A stretch of DNA of 64,000 nucleotides, from contig CAKKTI010000006.1 in the NCBI GenBank assembly GCA_920105805.1, positions 1-64,000 of the forward strand. The letters run 5' to 3'. Below are positions 24,625 through 36,948 of the stretch, piece by piece; within the stretch, counting starts at the first letter, position 1, and the number at the start of each line of letters is the position of its first letter. The position numbers and the translations under genes are program-made. The stretch is from Condylostoma magnum. Taxonomy: Eukaryota; Ciliophora; Heterotrichea; Heterotrichida; Condylostomatidae. The notes below the pieces were generated by a model, which saw only the letters and a list, made by a program, of their open reading frames with translations, was not told the DNA's origin and searched no databases.

Positions 24625-25353
24625 ATGATGGAAGGCGCTTTTTTTGTATCTCGAACAGAGTTATTAGGGTGAATTAACAATATTTTATAACTGAATATAA
24701 CAAAATTAGAGGATATGGCATCAGGTGCAGGCTATATATAGATAATGGATGCAATTTACCCAGGTACAGTGCCAATGCATAAAGTTAACTGAAATGCTAA
24801 GTATACACATGAATTTGTTATCAACTATAAAATCTTATAGTAAATTTTTGAGAAAAATTAAATACAGAAAAATATAGATGTTGAGAAGCTTATCAAATAA
24901 AAATACTAGGACAATTTAGAATTCACGTAGTGACTTAAACGCTATTTTGACTTGAATTTTAATGGAAGAGAATACAATGCAGTGGAACGTCGTAGGGGTG
25001 TGAAGACTCCTTGAGATAATAAAACAATTGCTAATAGCAAACCTACTATTAGGAATGAGCGTCCAATTCAAAGGAAAAAGCAGCCTTAGGCTACTAGAAC
25101 TTCTAACACAAAAATAGTCTAACTTTAAAATCAGGTACAGAATTTACATGCAACAGCTGACAATCTACTCAAAGAACGGGATTTTTACTTTGGAAAACTA
25201 AGAGCAATTGAGCTATACTGCGAGCAACTTAGTAGATAAGAAGACAGTGGCATAAGTGAAATTAGTAAGATTTTGTATGCCACGGATGATCAGTAAATTA
25301 CTGTGAATGAGAATAGAACTGTAACTGTAGAGTCAGACGATTAATATAAATGA
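24625..25353 (+). CDS. EB1-family microtubule plus-end-binding protein
   Basis: 242 residues. The N-terminal calponin-homology domain is typical of EB1: LLGWINNILQLNITKLEDMA, GAGYIQIMDAIYPGTVPMHK and VNWNAKYTHEFVINYKILQQ. A basic linker and the EB1 dimerisation coiled coil (KERDFYFGKLRAIELYCEQL) follow. The tail ends acidic with an aromatic (ESDDQYK), reminiscent of the EEY/F tail. The two ATGs at 24625 and 24628 are in frame. The stop is UGA 25351-25353; the UAA 9 bp earlier is an alternative. The TPR gene begins 13 bp downstream. Confidence 0.93.
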
Positions 25354-25366
25354 TTTAGTAATAAAA

Positions 25367-26722
25367 ATGATTCAAAAGTTTAACCACGATGAGATAAAAA
25401 GGTAGGCTTTGGACTAGAAGCGTTAAAGAGCTCAGAAGTATATAGAATCTGGAGACATACAACAAGCTATAATAGAATATAACCGAATGGTGTTTCTTTA
25501 CCCGGACAATGTTGATTTGTACTAAGAGCGAGGGAATTTGTACTTATAACTCTGTGATTTAAGTTCAGCAATAGCAAATTTTAGGAAAGCTTTGAAATTA
25601 CAGCCGTAGGCTGAATAAGAACAGTAATTATAGGACTTGTGTGGAATAAAGGGACTTTCACTTATAGACGAAGGTAGTGTTCCTACTGCACTGGATTTTT
25701 TGGATTAGCATATGCCTGCAGATGCCCAGCATAGTTACTTACGCTCTTTGGGCTTTTTAGCCATGGGTGAAAAAACGAAGGCTTTATAAGAACTAGAGTA
25801 ATCAGTCAAACTAGCTCCTGAGAGTAGTGTAGATTCGCTGGTTCTAAAGGGTAAAATATTATGAAGTATGAATAATGAAGTAGAGGGCAACGAAGCATTC
25901 TGGGACGCCTTTTCACTTAGTGGAAATCATCCTGATGTACTTGAATTTGTTAATATAATGAGACCATAGGCTGAGAAGTGGTATGAGAAGGCTACTTAGG
26001 CTGTTTTAGATGATAAGTTAGATCAAGCTCTGTACTTTCTGGATAAAGGACTTGGAGTGTATAAAGAAGCTCCGAAATTGTTGTTGTTGAAAGCAGCGAT
26101 ATATAGAAGAAAGGAGTAGTATAGTGAGGCTCTTGATATATTAGAAAGAGCAAGTAAACATATGAACTTTGAGAATATATCAGAGGAGGTTAGGGTAATG
26201 ATTGGGTTAACTTATAACGATATAGGGAAAGCTCTATACAAAGGAGCCTCTTTTGACCAGGCAATCACTGGCTTTAATGAAGCTATTAATTTTGATGGGC
26301 TTAATCCAGGCTTCTTTCTTAATAGAGGAGACTGCTATAGAGCAAAGGGTCTTCTAGAAACTGCATTGGCTGACTATCATCATGCAATGGAGCTGGAAGC
26401 TCCAGAAAAAGACCTGAATCCTAGACTTGGACTTCTACATCATACTTTAGGCACCTAGTTGTTTAATAGACAAGATTATCAAGGCTCATTAGTTGAGTTT
26501 TCTCAGTGTATTTATTATTGTCCCAATGCAGGAGCTTTTTTTGTGAGTAGGGCAAAAACCTCGTTATAATTACTTGATGCACCTGGGGCATTTTAAGATC
26601 TAAAAAGAGCAATTGAAATTGAACCGTAGAATGAAGATGCTCATACGTTATTGGCAAATTTCAAGCAGACATATGCACCTCCAAAGCTACCTCAGAAGAT
26701 TTTAAGATTAATGACTAAGTAA
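25367..26722 (+). CDS. TPR-repeat protein, TTC16-like
   Basis: 451 residues made almost entirely of tetratricopeptide repeats, for example YIESGDIQQAIIEYNRMVFL then YPDNVDLYQERGNLYLQL, and FDQAITGFNEAINFDGLNPG. The layout resembles TTC16, a cilium-associated TPR protein, though that assignment is tentative. TPRs form superhelical protein-binding surfaces. The ATG lies 13 bp after the EB1 stop. The stop is UAA at 26720-26722. Confidence 0.85.
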
Positions 26723-26790
26723 AATATATTGTTTATATGATAGTTTTGATTAAATTATAGAAAATTAAAATATTATAAACGCATATTAAA

Positions 26791-27168
26791 ATGTCAAATG
26801 AAGACGATCCACTTTTAAATGAACCAGAGCCCTAAAACTATACAGGCCCTAGAATGGCTTCAGTAAATAGACCAAATGCAGAACAAGGGAATAATTAAAT
26901 TCCAGAAATAGCATATATGCTAATTCCACCCAACATGTAATGAGAAAAGGACTCTTAATGGGTGCTTTGTCCCTACTGTGAGTTAACAGTTTATACAAGA
27001 GTAGCACGTGAGCCAGGACTATGTACCTGACTTGGATGCATGTCAATTTCAATGGTAGGGGGTATACTTGGTTGTTGTCTTATTCCTTTCTACATGGATG
27101 GATGCAAGGATATTTTTCACTTTTGTAGTAAATGTCACGCCCCTTTGGGCGTGAATACTGCTTTATGA
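26791..27168 (+). CDS. LITAF-domain (LITAF/SIMPLE-like) membrane protein
   Basis: 125 residues. The LITAF domain is complete: a CPYC knuckle, CTWLGCMSISMVGGILGCCL then IPFYMDGCKDIFHFC and CHAPLG. The hydrophobic stretch between the two cysteine knuckles inserts as an in-plane membrane anchor in known members, which sit on late endosomes. The Trp of CTW and one in MQW are UGA, yet UGA 27166-27168 ends the gene at the normal place, so UGA has both meanings within one short gene. The N-terminal 50 residues are Pro/Asn-rich. Confidence 0.93.
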
Positions 27169-27194
27169 TATTTATTTATAATTTGTTTTGCTTT

Positions 27195-30100
27195 ATGGCT
27201 TTAATAAATATGTTAGGAATATTCTTATACACCTTACATTGCTTCGCTGCGGAAGAATTGGTGGATGGCTAATCTATTAGTTAAAACATCGATTCACCAA
27301 CAGGTGGCACGATATCGTACACTTTTAATATATCCAATCACTAAGAAACTCAAGACTTATCCTTCATTCTTACAACCTTCTCAGACTGGTCTGATCCAAA
27401 TCTTTATATAAGCAAAAATGCTATACCTACACAGGAAAGTTTTGAATACTCAAGTTTAGCACTAGGCATGGATTCTATTATAGTCCCAGCTATGGATATA
27501 TAAGAAAATGATGCCTTTAATGTAATAGTGGTTTGCAACTCTTACTGTAATTTCAGAATAACGGCTGCATATGCTAATGAAATAGCTCTTATAGAAGGAA
27601 TCCCAACTTCAGGCTCAGTCGGAAAGGAAAAAGCTGTTATTTATCGATATGATTTTGATTAGAATTAAGATAATAGCCAATTAGAAGTATCCATCACTAA
27701 ACAAACTGGAGAATTTACTGTACTTGTTTCACTGGATGAAGAACCATCTGCGTAAAATACATTAGAAGTCACTAAAAACTGGGATGGATCAACTATATGC
27801 GAGATATCTGGTATTAATAGCTAATCTAATACTGTTTTCATAGCTGTTGAGGGTTAGTCAGCAGAAACAGCGCAGTTTATTATCAGAGTCTATACAAAAA
27901 ATAGTCAAATTGATCTATAAGCTTCTGTTCCAGTGCCTGGGGAGGTGTTTGAGGGGGATTATAAGAAATATAGGCTTTGGATAGATGATCCTGAGGCTAC
28001 TTTAATTGTAACTGTGACTACTTTCAGTGGTGACCCAGATTTGTATATTTCTAGAGATTAGCAGCCCGTTGTAGGAAACTATGACTTCAAATCAACTGGA
28101 TATGGAAATGAGACAATTGCTATTTCTAAGCACGAGAGGAATAATAAGCCAACTGGATGGTACTATATATCGGTGTATGGATTCAGTCATTGTGTCTATA
28201 CTCTCAAAGCATAGATTAATACGAATAGATAGGTTCCACTTAGTCCAGGAATTTCTTAAAATGGATATGCAGACTAGTAGGAAATAGATCTTTATTATTT
28301 AGATCTAAGTCCTACATATAATTAAAACATTACTGCTATTGTATCGCCTTAATCAGGAAATCCTAACTTGTATGCTAAATTCTGCAATGTTTAATTATAA
28401 GAGTCCATGTGTGCTTTCAGTAGTGACGAAATAGCACATCCTGGGGATTATGAACATATATATTCTTCTAGGCACTCAAGTGGAGATGATACTCTATATA
28501 TAAAATTTGACATAAACTTTTGTGAAGGAAAATCTCATTGTAGAGTAATCATAGGAGTATATGGGGAATCAGTAACAAAATCTACATTTACTATAACAGC
28601 AACTACTTAAGATAACTAAGAACATATACTAAGATAAGGAAAACCTATGAGAATGACTGTACCTAAGAACGGATATAGGTATTTTAAGTACACAGTGTTT
28701 AACGAAACTATAGCTAATGTTACCTTGCAAATAACCCCAATTTCAGGGGATCCAGATCTATATGTCTCTACTCTTCAAAAACCAGATTAAGAGTAATATG
28801 AGAAAAGATCTAATAACGGAAATGGAGCATTAGACTCAGTTAGTTACATAAAGGGGGAGGACTACGAATCATTGGTAAAAACTTATCATATATCCGTATT
28901 TGGCTTCACTACTGCTACTTTTACTATAATGGCTCAATAGATCCAGCCGGATCGTAACTCAACTGTAGTTTTATATCCAGGAGATGCTTAAAGAGATACA
29001 GTTTATAATATTCCTAATGAAAGTTACAGGCTATATTAGTTCACATTGCATTATACTAACGAGACTGCACAACCTATAAGAATTGTTTTAACACCTTTAA
29101 CGGGAGAATATGCCTTGTTTTTAGCTAATTCTCCAGATCATCTCGTATTATAATAAGACAGATTCTTTTATGAGTGGTGTACTTGCTCTTAAAGAATGAC
29201 TAGTGATAGGAAATATGTTATTAATGTATCACCTAGTGATAATAGGTATAAGCCATCTAGCACTTATCTTATTTTAGTAAAAGGGACTAAATTTGTTAAT
29301 ACTCAGGCTACTTATTCTATTTTATTTACTTCTGGAGACGGTGAAGTTACATTGAATGATGGAGTACCCTTTAGCGATGAAATTGGAAAGGATAAGTATA
29401 AGTATTATTGGTTCCCTATCCACTTTTTGAATGAGGATGTCAGAATCAAGCTTACTGTAGAATCAGGAGACCCTGATCTTTATATTTCTGTTGATCCTAA
29501 TAATCCTCATCCAGATAAAGAGCACTTTGACTTCTAATTCACTTCATTTGGCAGTGAAGTAGTAACACTGGTATGGGAGGAAAGTCTTAAAGGGAGATGT
29601 CCGGAATTAAAGGAAGAATGGGAATTCGGTGAAGTAACTCATTGCACTCTTTACATAGGAGTATTTGGCTACTAAGAATCAGCCTACTATCTAACAGTTT
29701 CTGGTAGAAAAAACTTACCTTAACAACTAATCAATGATTCAGCAGTTTCCGGGGAACTTGAAAAATCTGACTATGAATACTATTACATATAACTAGACAA
29801 CATAAATGACACTGAAATACAACTCTAACCCCAGAGCGGTGACTCAGATTTGTTCATTAACATATAAAACAATGATAATGGAGAACGACCTGAAAACTGG
29901 CTACGACCTAATAGAGAGCAATCGGATTACAGATCTGAAGGTGCAACAGTAACTGAGACAATTTTACTCAAATCATAAGAAATCTACCCAAATTGTGGTA
30001 ATAACTGTGTAGCAGTTATTGGTGTATACTGTTATGACCAATACTGTAGCTATTCAATTCATTCCAGTCAGAAAAATAGCAGAAGAATCCTAGACGGACA

Positions 30101-32411
30101 GCCTTTGAATGGATAAGTTGGTACAAATGAGTTTAAGTATTATCATTATTACTGCAATACTGAATAACCTTTTATGATAGCTGTTACTCCTCTGACGGAT
30201 GGAGATCCTGATTTATATGTGTCTAAAGGGATTTCTGAGCTTCCGACTAAAGATAACTATAAATGGGGGTCAGTTAATTGGAGAGGAGAGCACTTAATTA
30301 TTCAACCTTCTGATTTTGATAGTCCTGATTAAATCAAGGGAGAGTATATTATTGGAGTGTTCGGGTATACTGGATGCGAGTATTCCGTGCTTGTCACTAA
30401 CAATCCTACTCCTGTAATAAAATTAGTAGATGGCCAACCCCAAATAGGCTCTGTTTAATCTTAAAAGCCGAGCTATTATATCTTCTTCAATACTTTAAAT
30501 GTAGACATCCGCATACAACTCACTCCTTTAAATGGATCAGATATATAAGTCTTTGTTAACCCTTAAACTGATGAATTACAAGACTTTTACCAACGCTTAC
30601 CTAAACCTGATGATTACAGGTGGTCTGGATATCAAAGTAATAGTTAAAACGATATTCTTATAAAGCACTCAGATGAAGATTTCTGTTAATACTGCAACTT
30701 TTTAATAGGAGTGTATTCATCTGGTCAAGCAAATTACTCGATTACTATAGACAATGCTATTAAGGAAACAGGACTAGAAAGTGGAATAGCTAGAAGGAGC
30801 TCACTTTTAACTGGGGAATGGGACTACTATCATTATTAGATCAGCATATAAACTGATGTCTTTATAAGTGTTACGACATATAGTGGAGATGCCGATGTTT
30901 TTGTTTCTACTGAACCCAAACCTACAGCAGATTAAAGTATGTGGAGTAGTGGAGGAACTAGTCAAACGGAGTTCATAAGAATAACCAAGAATGATCCCAA
31001 TTTTAAAATAGGAAAGTACCATATAGCTGTTTTTGCATTTTAAGAATCGAATTATTCTATAACTGTCCATACTAGTGACAGCTATGTACGATTAATTCCA
31101 GGATGGCCTTAAGTATATGGAATCTCATTCAATTCAACTGATGATATTTTGTTCGAAATTCCTGAAATTGATGGTAAGTTTGATTATACATGCTAATTAA
31201 AGCCTAAAAGCTCAAATTTTTATCCAAATGTGTATGTTACTTACTAATAGCATCGAAGTGAAGCATAAAAGCCAAGCCCTGCACATTTTTCACAGAAATT
31301 TGATATAGAGGACTATGATAGCATATATAACTAACTGAAATTCAATCTTAAATCATCAGAAGAGTCTAATGGATAAGGGAAGTTCTAAATAGGGGTCTAT
31401 GGTTAGGGCTCAAATGCACATTCCTCTACAGACATAGCAGAATTTGAACTTGGATGTTCCTAATTTGGTGATATATAAATATTAAACCTTGATGAATCAG
31501 ACTATCAAATCCTTGACAGTAAAAATCCTCATAAAAGATATGAAATTAACTTAAATAGAAGAGGAACTCTTAATATATATGTGATTCCTTGTATTGGGAA
31601 TATAGAGCTTTAAATTTCCTCCAACTATACTGTGCATAATTAACAATCTCCAGATATAATAGTAGGTAGATTGCAAGATGGTAGACTCAACGGGTAAATT
31701 ATATAAGCCTAGGGTAAGTACTTTGCAACAGTTTTAGCTAAAGCAGAGGCCAATATTGATATCTCATTTGAAATTTCCTCCTCATTTGTAGAATCTGGTA
31801 AAAGCCCTATATACAAACCTGTTTCAGGAGGAGATGGTTAAATTAAATATGAATTGGATAGATAAAAACTACACTTATCATGGGAACCAGTTGAATACGA
31901 AAACGGTAAACCTTTTACTGGAGAAATCCTATACAAAATATACGGAACCACTTATGACTCAGTTGGATTAATAACAGCTTGCAATATGTACGCGTCTGAA
32001 TAGTAAGGAACAACTTAACTTCTAGGAGTGTCCAATTCTACTAAAATTGTTATAAAAGCTAATGAGGATTGGAATATAATTAATATAAATGTGATTGGTA
32101 TCATATAAAACTAAGAAATAAGCTCAGCATTGAGAAATGTTCCTTATTTTCCAATAGAGATTTATATGCCAAAGCCTTTCCAACGCGATGGTTTCGGTAT
32201 TTTCCTTATATGGGGAATTGCAGCACTGTTGTTTATAGCACTTGCATTATCTGCAGTGTTTTATAGAAGATATAGAAAAGTTTAACAGAGATTAGAGTAT
32301 GAGATGAGTGATGTGAGAAACGTGGCCAATATCAGATCTCACGAACTAGTAACTGCAAACTTATCCAAAAATCAAAAATATGAGCCACTTAGCAACAAAG
32401 AGTTTAATTAG
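27195..32411 (+). CDS. Giant PPC-repeat type I membrane protein
   Basis: 1,738 residues in one unbroken frame. It has a signal peptide (INMLGIFLYTLHCFAAEE), then about 1,650 residues of extracellular sequence built from at least eight copies of a module resembling the PPC (pre-peptidase C-terminal, PF04151) fold, with hallmark SGDPDLYVS and a closing Y.IGVFGY. One TM helix lies near 1,668-1,692 (FGIFLIWGIAALLFIALALS), followed by a basic anchor (RRYRK) and a tail of about 45 residues. PPC modules are best known from secreted bacterial proteases; a chain of them on a eukaryotic receptor-like protein suggests surface adhesion or carbohydrate binding (inference). The stop is UAG at 32409-32411. 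Confidence 0.85.
27330..31080 (+). repeat. Array of PPC-like protein repeats
   Basis: Diverged repeats of about 130-170 residues within the giant membrane protein. Visible signature copies include FSGDPDLYISRDQQP, SGNPNLYAKF, SGDPDLYVSTLQKP, SGDPDLYISVDPNN, SGDSDLFINI, DGDPDLYVSKG and SGDADVFVSTEPKP. DNA identity between copies is low, so this is an old expansion, not a recent tandem duplication. Confidence 0.75.
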
Positions 32412-32477
32412 TTAGCTTTATATCTTATCAAAATCACTTTTTTTTGCAGAGCTGGGCCTGAAACTGCTTCTAGACCG

Positions 32478-32879
32478 TTATTTAGTTGATGTTGTGGTAT
32501 CGAAGCTCTTATTAAAACTCGTTCTTTTTGGCGTTTTACTATACGCAGGCTCATATACAACAGATGTCCCATCAACAACTACATAGCTCCCCTCTCCAAT
32601 GTCCTTTCCAGCATAAAAGGTCTTTAGCCTTGGGGCGGGTACATGTCTCCTTCCTATATCCTCAGCATTGAATCTATAGGTTCCAGGGCCCACCAAGTAC
32701 CCAGTTTTCCGTTATTCGATTTCATATTACATAAATCTCCTCTAGCCCCCGAAAGTAGAAACAGGCCTTTACTTCCTCTGTCCAAAATTAAGACTTTTAC
32801 CTTAGAACGTTATACTAGGAGCATAACAATCAGGAGTTCTCTCTTTGGGACTTCTGAATTAAAGATAAGTGGGTCGCAT
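32478..32879 (-). CDS. Small PG-rich (STPG-like) protein
   Basis: 133 residues, basic and Pro/Gly/Tyr-rich: MRPTYLQFRSPKERTPDCYA and, in the middle, YLVGPGTYRFNAEDIGRR. The PGTY element is the core of the sperm-tail PG-rich repeat found in axonemal proteins, though only one clear copy is present. A microtubule-associated role is a reasonable inference. The stop is UAA at 32478-32480, and the ATG is 9 bp from the start of the divergent coiled-coil gene. Confidence 0.7.
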
Positions 32880-32888
32880 TGTAATAAA
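32880..32888. promoter_or_regulatory. 9-bp divergent spacer between two start codons
   Basis: The PG-rich gene (ATG ending at 32879 on the minus strand) and the coiled-coil gene (ATG at 32889 on the plus strand) are separated by nine bases. Both frames are coding-like up to their ATGs. Any shared promoter must overlap coding DNA. Confidence 0.55.
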
Positions 32889-34229
32889 ATGAAAAATTAA
32901 TCAGAGACCTTCTCTTTAACCTAGATTAGGTAATTACCGAGTATTAGAAGTCCAAACGGGTAAGGAGGAATGAGCTTTACTCCTAGGGATACAACAAGGG
33001 AAAGAATTAGTAGGTCAATTACTACTAGGGCTAATTTGTAAGGTTTATTTAGATCAGCTTAGAGGTTTAAAAAGCTTCCTCCGTAGCTGTTTAGGAAAGA
33101 ATTGTAGAGGATTGAAAGCAAAGATGTAGTTAAAAACTTTGCTTAGAAAATGAGCTAGTAAGTTATTCAGTATAAGGCTTATTATAATCAATTAAGAACT
33201 ATGCATCAACAAAAGGAAAAAAGTCTGTAGGTTATTTCAAGCAAATAGTAAAATAATCAATTGTAGGTTTAAAATACTAAATACAGTGAGTTAAAGAAGG
33301 TGGAAAAGAGATTGGATGAGGTTTATTATATGATTGATGTAGAGAAGATGTATACCAATAGTCTAAATCATATGAGAATGGTCAGGTTAAAAAATGTATA
33401 GGCTGTTTAAGACCCTATCAGGGAACTTAAATCAGAGATCCAAAAGCTTAGTATTCAAATACATTTATTAACTAAGCAGTCGTATTAGAATAATCAGTTA
33501 ACTTTGAATTACAATCAAAAGCTTTCAAGCATAAATAAGTCAATATAGAATTAGTAGTCCTTATAAAATAAGTATTTGAATAATGAAGCTGAACTTATGT
33601 AGGATTTAGAAAAGGCAAAAGCTGTTATTGATTAATAGTCTAATAGATTAATGCTAAAGGAGTAATTGATATAACACAAATAGATCATCGAAGATTTAAA
33701 AGAAAAGTAAAGATTTGCTCTTGAGCACGAGAAATATTAAGAAAACTAATAAAAAATAGAAGATTAGGTAAAATTAAAGCAAGACTCATTAGATTATGTT
33801 TATTAAAAGACAAGAACTAATAATCCTGAAGAATTAGTCAAATAGTATGAGAATATCTATGCCACTTAGGATTATTTATAGATCCTTAAATAAGATCTAG
33901 AGCAAAAGATTAAAGATTTAAATCAGGAATTAGAATAACTAAAATAAACAACGGGATTTCAAGTAAACAATTAAAATTTTAATATTCATGCTATTTATAA
34001 TGCTTAGGATTCAACTGAGCAATTAGACCATAAGATAGATATGCTATAGGAATAATATAAATAAAGACGATAACTCATTTCTTCTATATTAGTTCTTTTA
34101 TTAAGATTATGCAAAATCATTGCGGAGAAAAAGGAAATAGGAGTATTACGTTCAAGAAATATTAAAAACATATTTGAATTTTTAAAGTTTCATGCAAAGC
34201 CAAGAATAGGGGAAGAATTAAAAGAATAA
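32889..34229 (+). CDS. Long coiled-coil protein, possibly axonemal
   Basis: 446 residues: a basic, Ser/Arg-rich head (MSFTPRDTTRERISRSITTR) followed by nearly continuous coiled coil rich in Gln, Lys and Glu. The segment TRTNNPEELVKQYENIYATQ then DYLQILKQDLEQKI resembles the central region of outer-dynein-arm docking proteins (CCDC151/CCDC114 type), but the match is by eye and weak. It ends in tandem UAA UAG (34227-34232). Gln is coded mainly by UAA/UAG. Confidence 0.7.
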
Positions 34230-34311
34230 TAGGAGTTTTATTGAATTTTATATTGTTGGTTTCATATTGGTTATCTAATATTCTAATTAATCCATATAAG
34301 CAAATACTAAT

Positions 34312-36072
34312 TTAACATCCCTCAGAAACAATGTTTTTATAATTTATGATTACAATTAGATACAAACTTCAATTATACTCTCCAATACTAACCAAAGGTT
34401 TATATCATCAAATTCTTGTTATATTTTCATTTTACAATGAATTATCTAAATAAAGATTATTTAACTAACTATCCCAAAGATATTTCGCACTAAATACTAT
34501 TAGGTTCTCACTTCTTGACATATAAACTGATAATATCTAATTATAATAACTTTCAACTATCTTATTTTTAGATTAATCTTATAAATCTCATACCTTTACT
34601 TTATTATCATATCCCCCTGTTAATATTAATTTATCGCTTCTTGAAATGAAAACCGAAGATATAACATTATCATGCTTTCCAATTTATCTACTTTTATTAG
34701 GATCTTTTAAGTCTCATAGCATCACTAAATAATCCCCTCCTCCAGATACTACAAATTCTTCACTTTTTGAAATAGAAACTGAACATACACCGGAATTATG
34801 CTCTCCAATTACTTTATTTCTAGATGAGTCTTATAAATCCCATAACTTCACTTTATTATCAAATCCGCCTGATACAATAAATTACTCGCTTCTTGAAATG
34901 CTAACTGAGTATACGTCAGGATTATGCTCCCCAATTACTCTACTATTAGATGGGGTTTGTAAGTCCCATAATTTTACTTTATTATCAAATCCGCCTGATA
35001 CAATAAACTACTCGCTTCTTGAGATACTAACTGAGTACGCAACCGAATCATGGTCTCCAATTATTCGGTTATTGGATGAATCATATAAGTCCCATAATCT
35101 AACCGTCTAATCATCTCCACTTGATATTATAAATTGCTCACTGCTTGAAATGCAAACTGATAGTATAAAACTGTCATGTTTTCCAACTGTTCTATTTTTA
35201 GAAGGGTCTTGCAAATCTTAGATCTTAACTTCGTTGTTGAATCCTCCGGATACTACAAACTATTCACTTTTTGAGATGCAGACAGAGCTTACATCATTGT
35301 AAGGCATTATCTCCTACTATAATTTATGTTATATTTCCTTTTTTTCTTCGTATTTGAATACTTCTTTCTCCTAAAACACTTCCTATCTGAATATTTTCTT
35401 TTATAATTCTAACTGCCTTGTTTAATACCTTATATATTCTGTAGCTTTCTCTACTGCTCTCATTGAATTCACTTTTTGGCATTCAGCGACTCATAATAAA
35501 ACTCTATTGGCTTACTCTTACTGATCTGTTTTTATGAAATTTAGTTACCATGATATTTCTCCAAAGGTATCTAGCTGTACTTATTACAAATCCTTTGGAT
35601 CAACTCTTTATATTATTTCTTTTGCTTATTTTGTCAATTTAACCAAAGGATCTAAATATTTCAAATATCTGACTTTGATTTCATACTCGCTTAAAATGCC
35701 TTATACGAAGTTACTTATATTCGATTGGCATGTAATTGTAAAAGTTTAATAAATTTTCAGAGTTCTTCTTAGTTTTTTTGCCGGACTAGCCTATTGTAAA
35801 TTTTTTCATAGAGCTGTAAAGTTTTTAGCAGTGAAGATTTAACCTTTTAAAATGCTTAGAATTTCTTCCCAATCAGGCCATTCCATACATTGTTAATTTG
35901 ATTGATAAATTTGCTCAAGTGAAGCTCCCTTGATTAAATTGTTGATTATTGGTTGTATGCAGCTTTCCATTTTTTTATCTAAAGAATTAGCTTATTTTTT
36001 AAAATTGTACTTGTAGGATAATAAGGAATTCAAACTAGCATAGAATTATGTTTTATTGGTATGATTAGTCAT
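34312..36072 (-). CDS. WD40-repeat protein with coiled N-terminus
   Basis: 586 residues. The first 260 are helical and charged (LNSLLSYKYNFKKQANSLDK and onward). From MPYNDVSSVCISKSE to the end there are at least six WD40 repeats, for example HNSGVCSVSISKSEEFVVSG, ending LWDL. The Trp of the WD dipeptide is coded by UGG in some repeats and UGA in others; one repeat has UAA (Gln) at that site. The last repeat is degenerate and the stop is taken as UAA 34312-34314; the very C-terminus is uncertain. WD40 propellers act as scaffolds; no specific partner can be named. Confidence 0.85.
34520..35320 (-). repeat. WD40 tandem repeat array, 126-bp period
   Basis: Six or more 42-residue units in tandem. 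Neighbouring copies share long stretches such as SEQFIVSGGFDNKVKLWDL, and their DNA is also very similar (two adjacent copies share runs like ttattatcaaatccgcctga on the plus strand). This points to fairly recent duplication or gene conversion within the array. Confidence 0.8.
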
Positions 36073-36506
36073 GTCTACTTTTATTCAACAGACTAATTAT
36101 TTTACATAACTCTAATAATTATAAACAATAACTATTTCATTCGGCTCGATAAGTCTTAGATGTAAAGTATAGGCCTTTCATTTGCAATAATTAAATTGAT
36201 ATTAGATAAAAATTAGTTAGAAATGTTCAATTGTTTTAATCTGAGTATATAATATTTCCATAATAAAACATTTATGATGCTCTATCAGACTATATTGAAG
36301 TATAACATAGTCAAAGAAATAACTTTATGAATATATACCATTTTAAATATAGAATTAAATATCTTTACAATGTTTTAGGTTTTATTAAAGTAATTCATTA
36401 ATAATATTAGAAGTATTACTCTATATTAAATAATTCTATCATATTTTTAGAGTGTAAATGTAATGCTTATGTATCAAATAATATCTTAAATGAGAGCACA
36501 AGTAAA
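36073..36506. other. AT-rich spacer between divergent genes
   Basis: About 430 bp of AT-rich DNA between the WD40 gene start and the small membrane-protein gene. I see no coding run or RNA. Confidence 0.35.
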
Positions 36507-36932
36507 ATGTTGAAAGATAACGCAAATCTAATTTTTATTACAATCATTAATTTAATTGTACATTTTTTCATTTTATTTGCAGCTTGTGTTATATTTCAAA
36601 TATGAGGCTAATACAGCTGTTCATTAAATTTTACTTTAATTTTTTGTCTTTTATTGTAATTAAATTTCTTTTATCGGCTATAAAAACCAAAGTATTTCTC
36701 AGATTATAAATACTATTTTTATAAATTTATTCATGTATATTCTTTACCAATAATGAATAAAATAATTGATAGTAATTTTAGAATAACTACATAACTAAAA
36801 TTAATGATTATTTCTCTACTAGTTACTCAAAAGGCAAACATATCATAATATAATAAGAAAGCACTAAAACTTTATCATAGGTTCAAATTAATGCTTTACA
36901 ATTCAAAATATAACAAACACTTAGTACTTTAA
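36507..36932 (+). CDS. Small membrane protein, hypothetical
   Basis: 141 residues, MLKDNANLIFITIINLIVHF and onward, with two hydrophobic segments near the N-terminus (one with FFILFAACVIF) and a basic C-terminal half rich in Tyr and Lys. It ends at UAA 36930-36932, 16 bp before the next ATG on the same strand. That spacing matches other tandem pairs in the window. No family is recognised, and very AT-rich DNA can mimic such hydrophobic readings. Confidence 0.4.
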
Positions 36933-36948
36933 AAGCTATAAAAATAAA

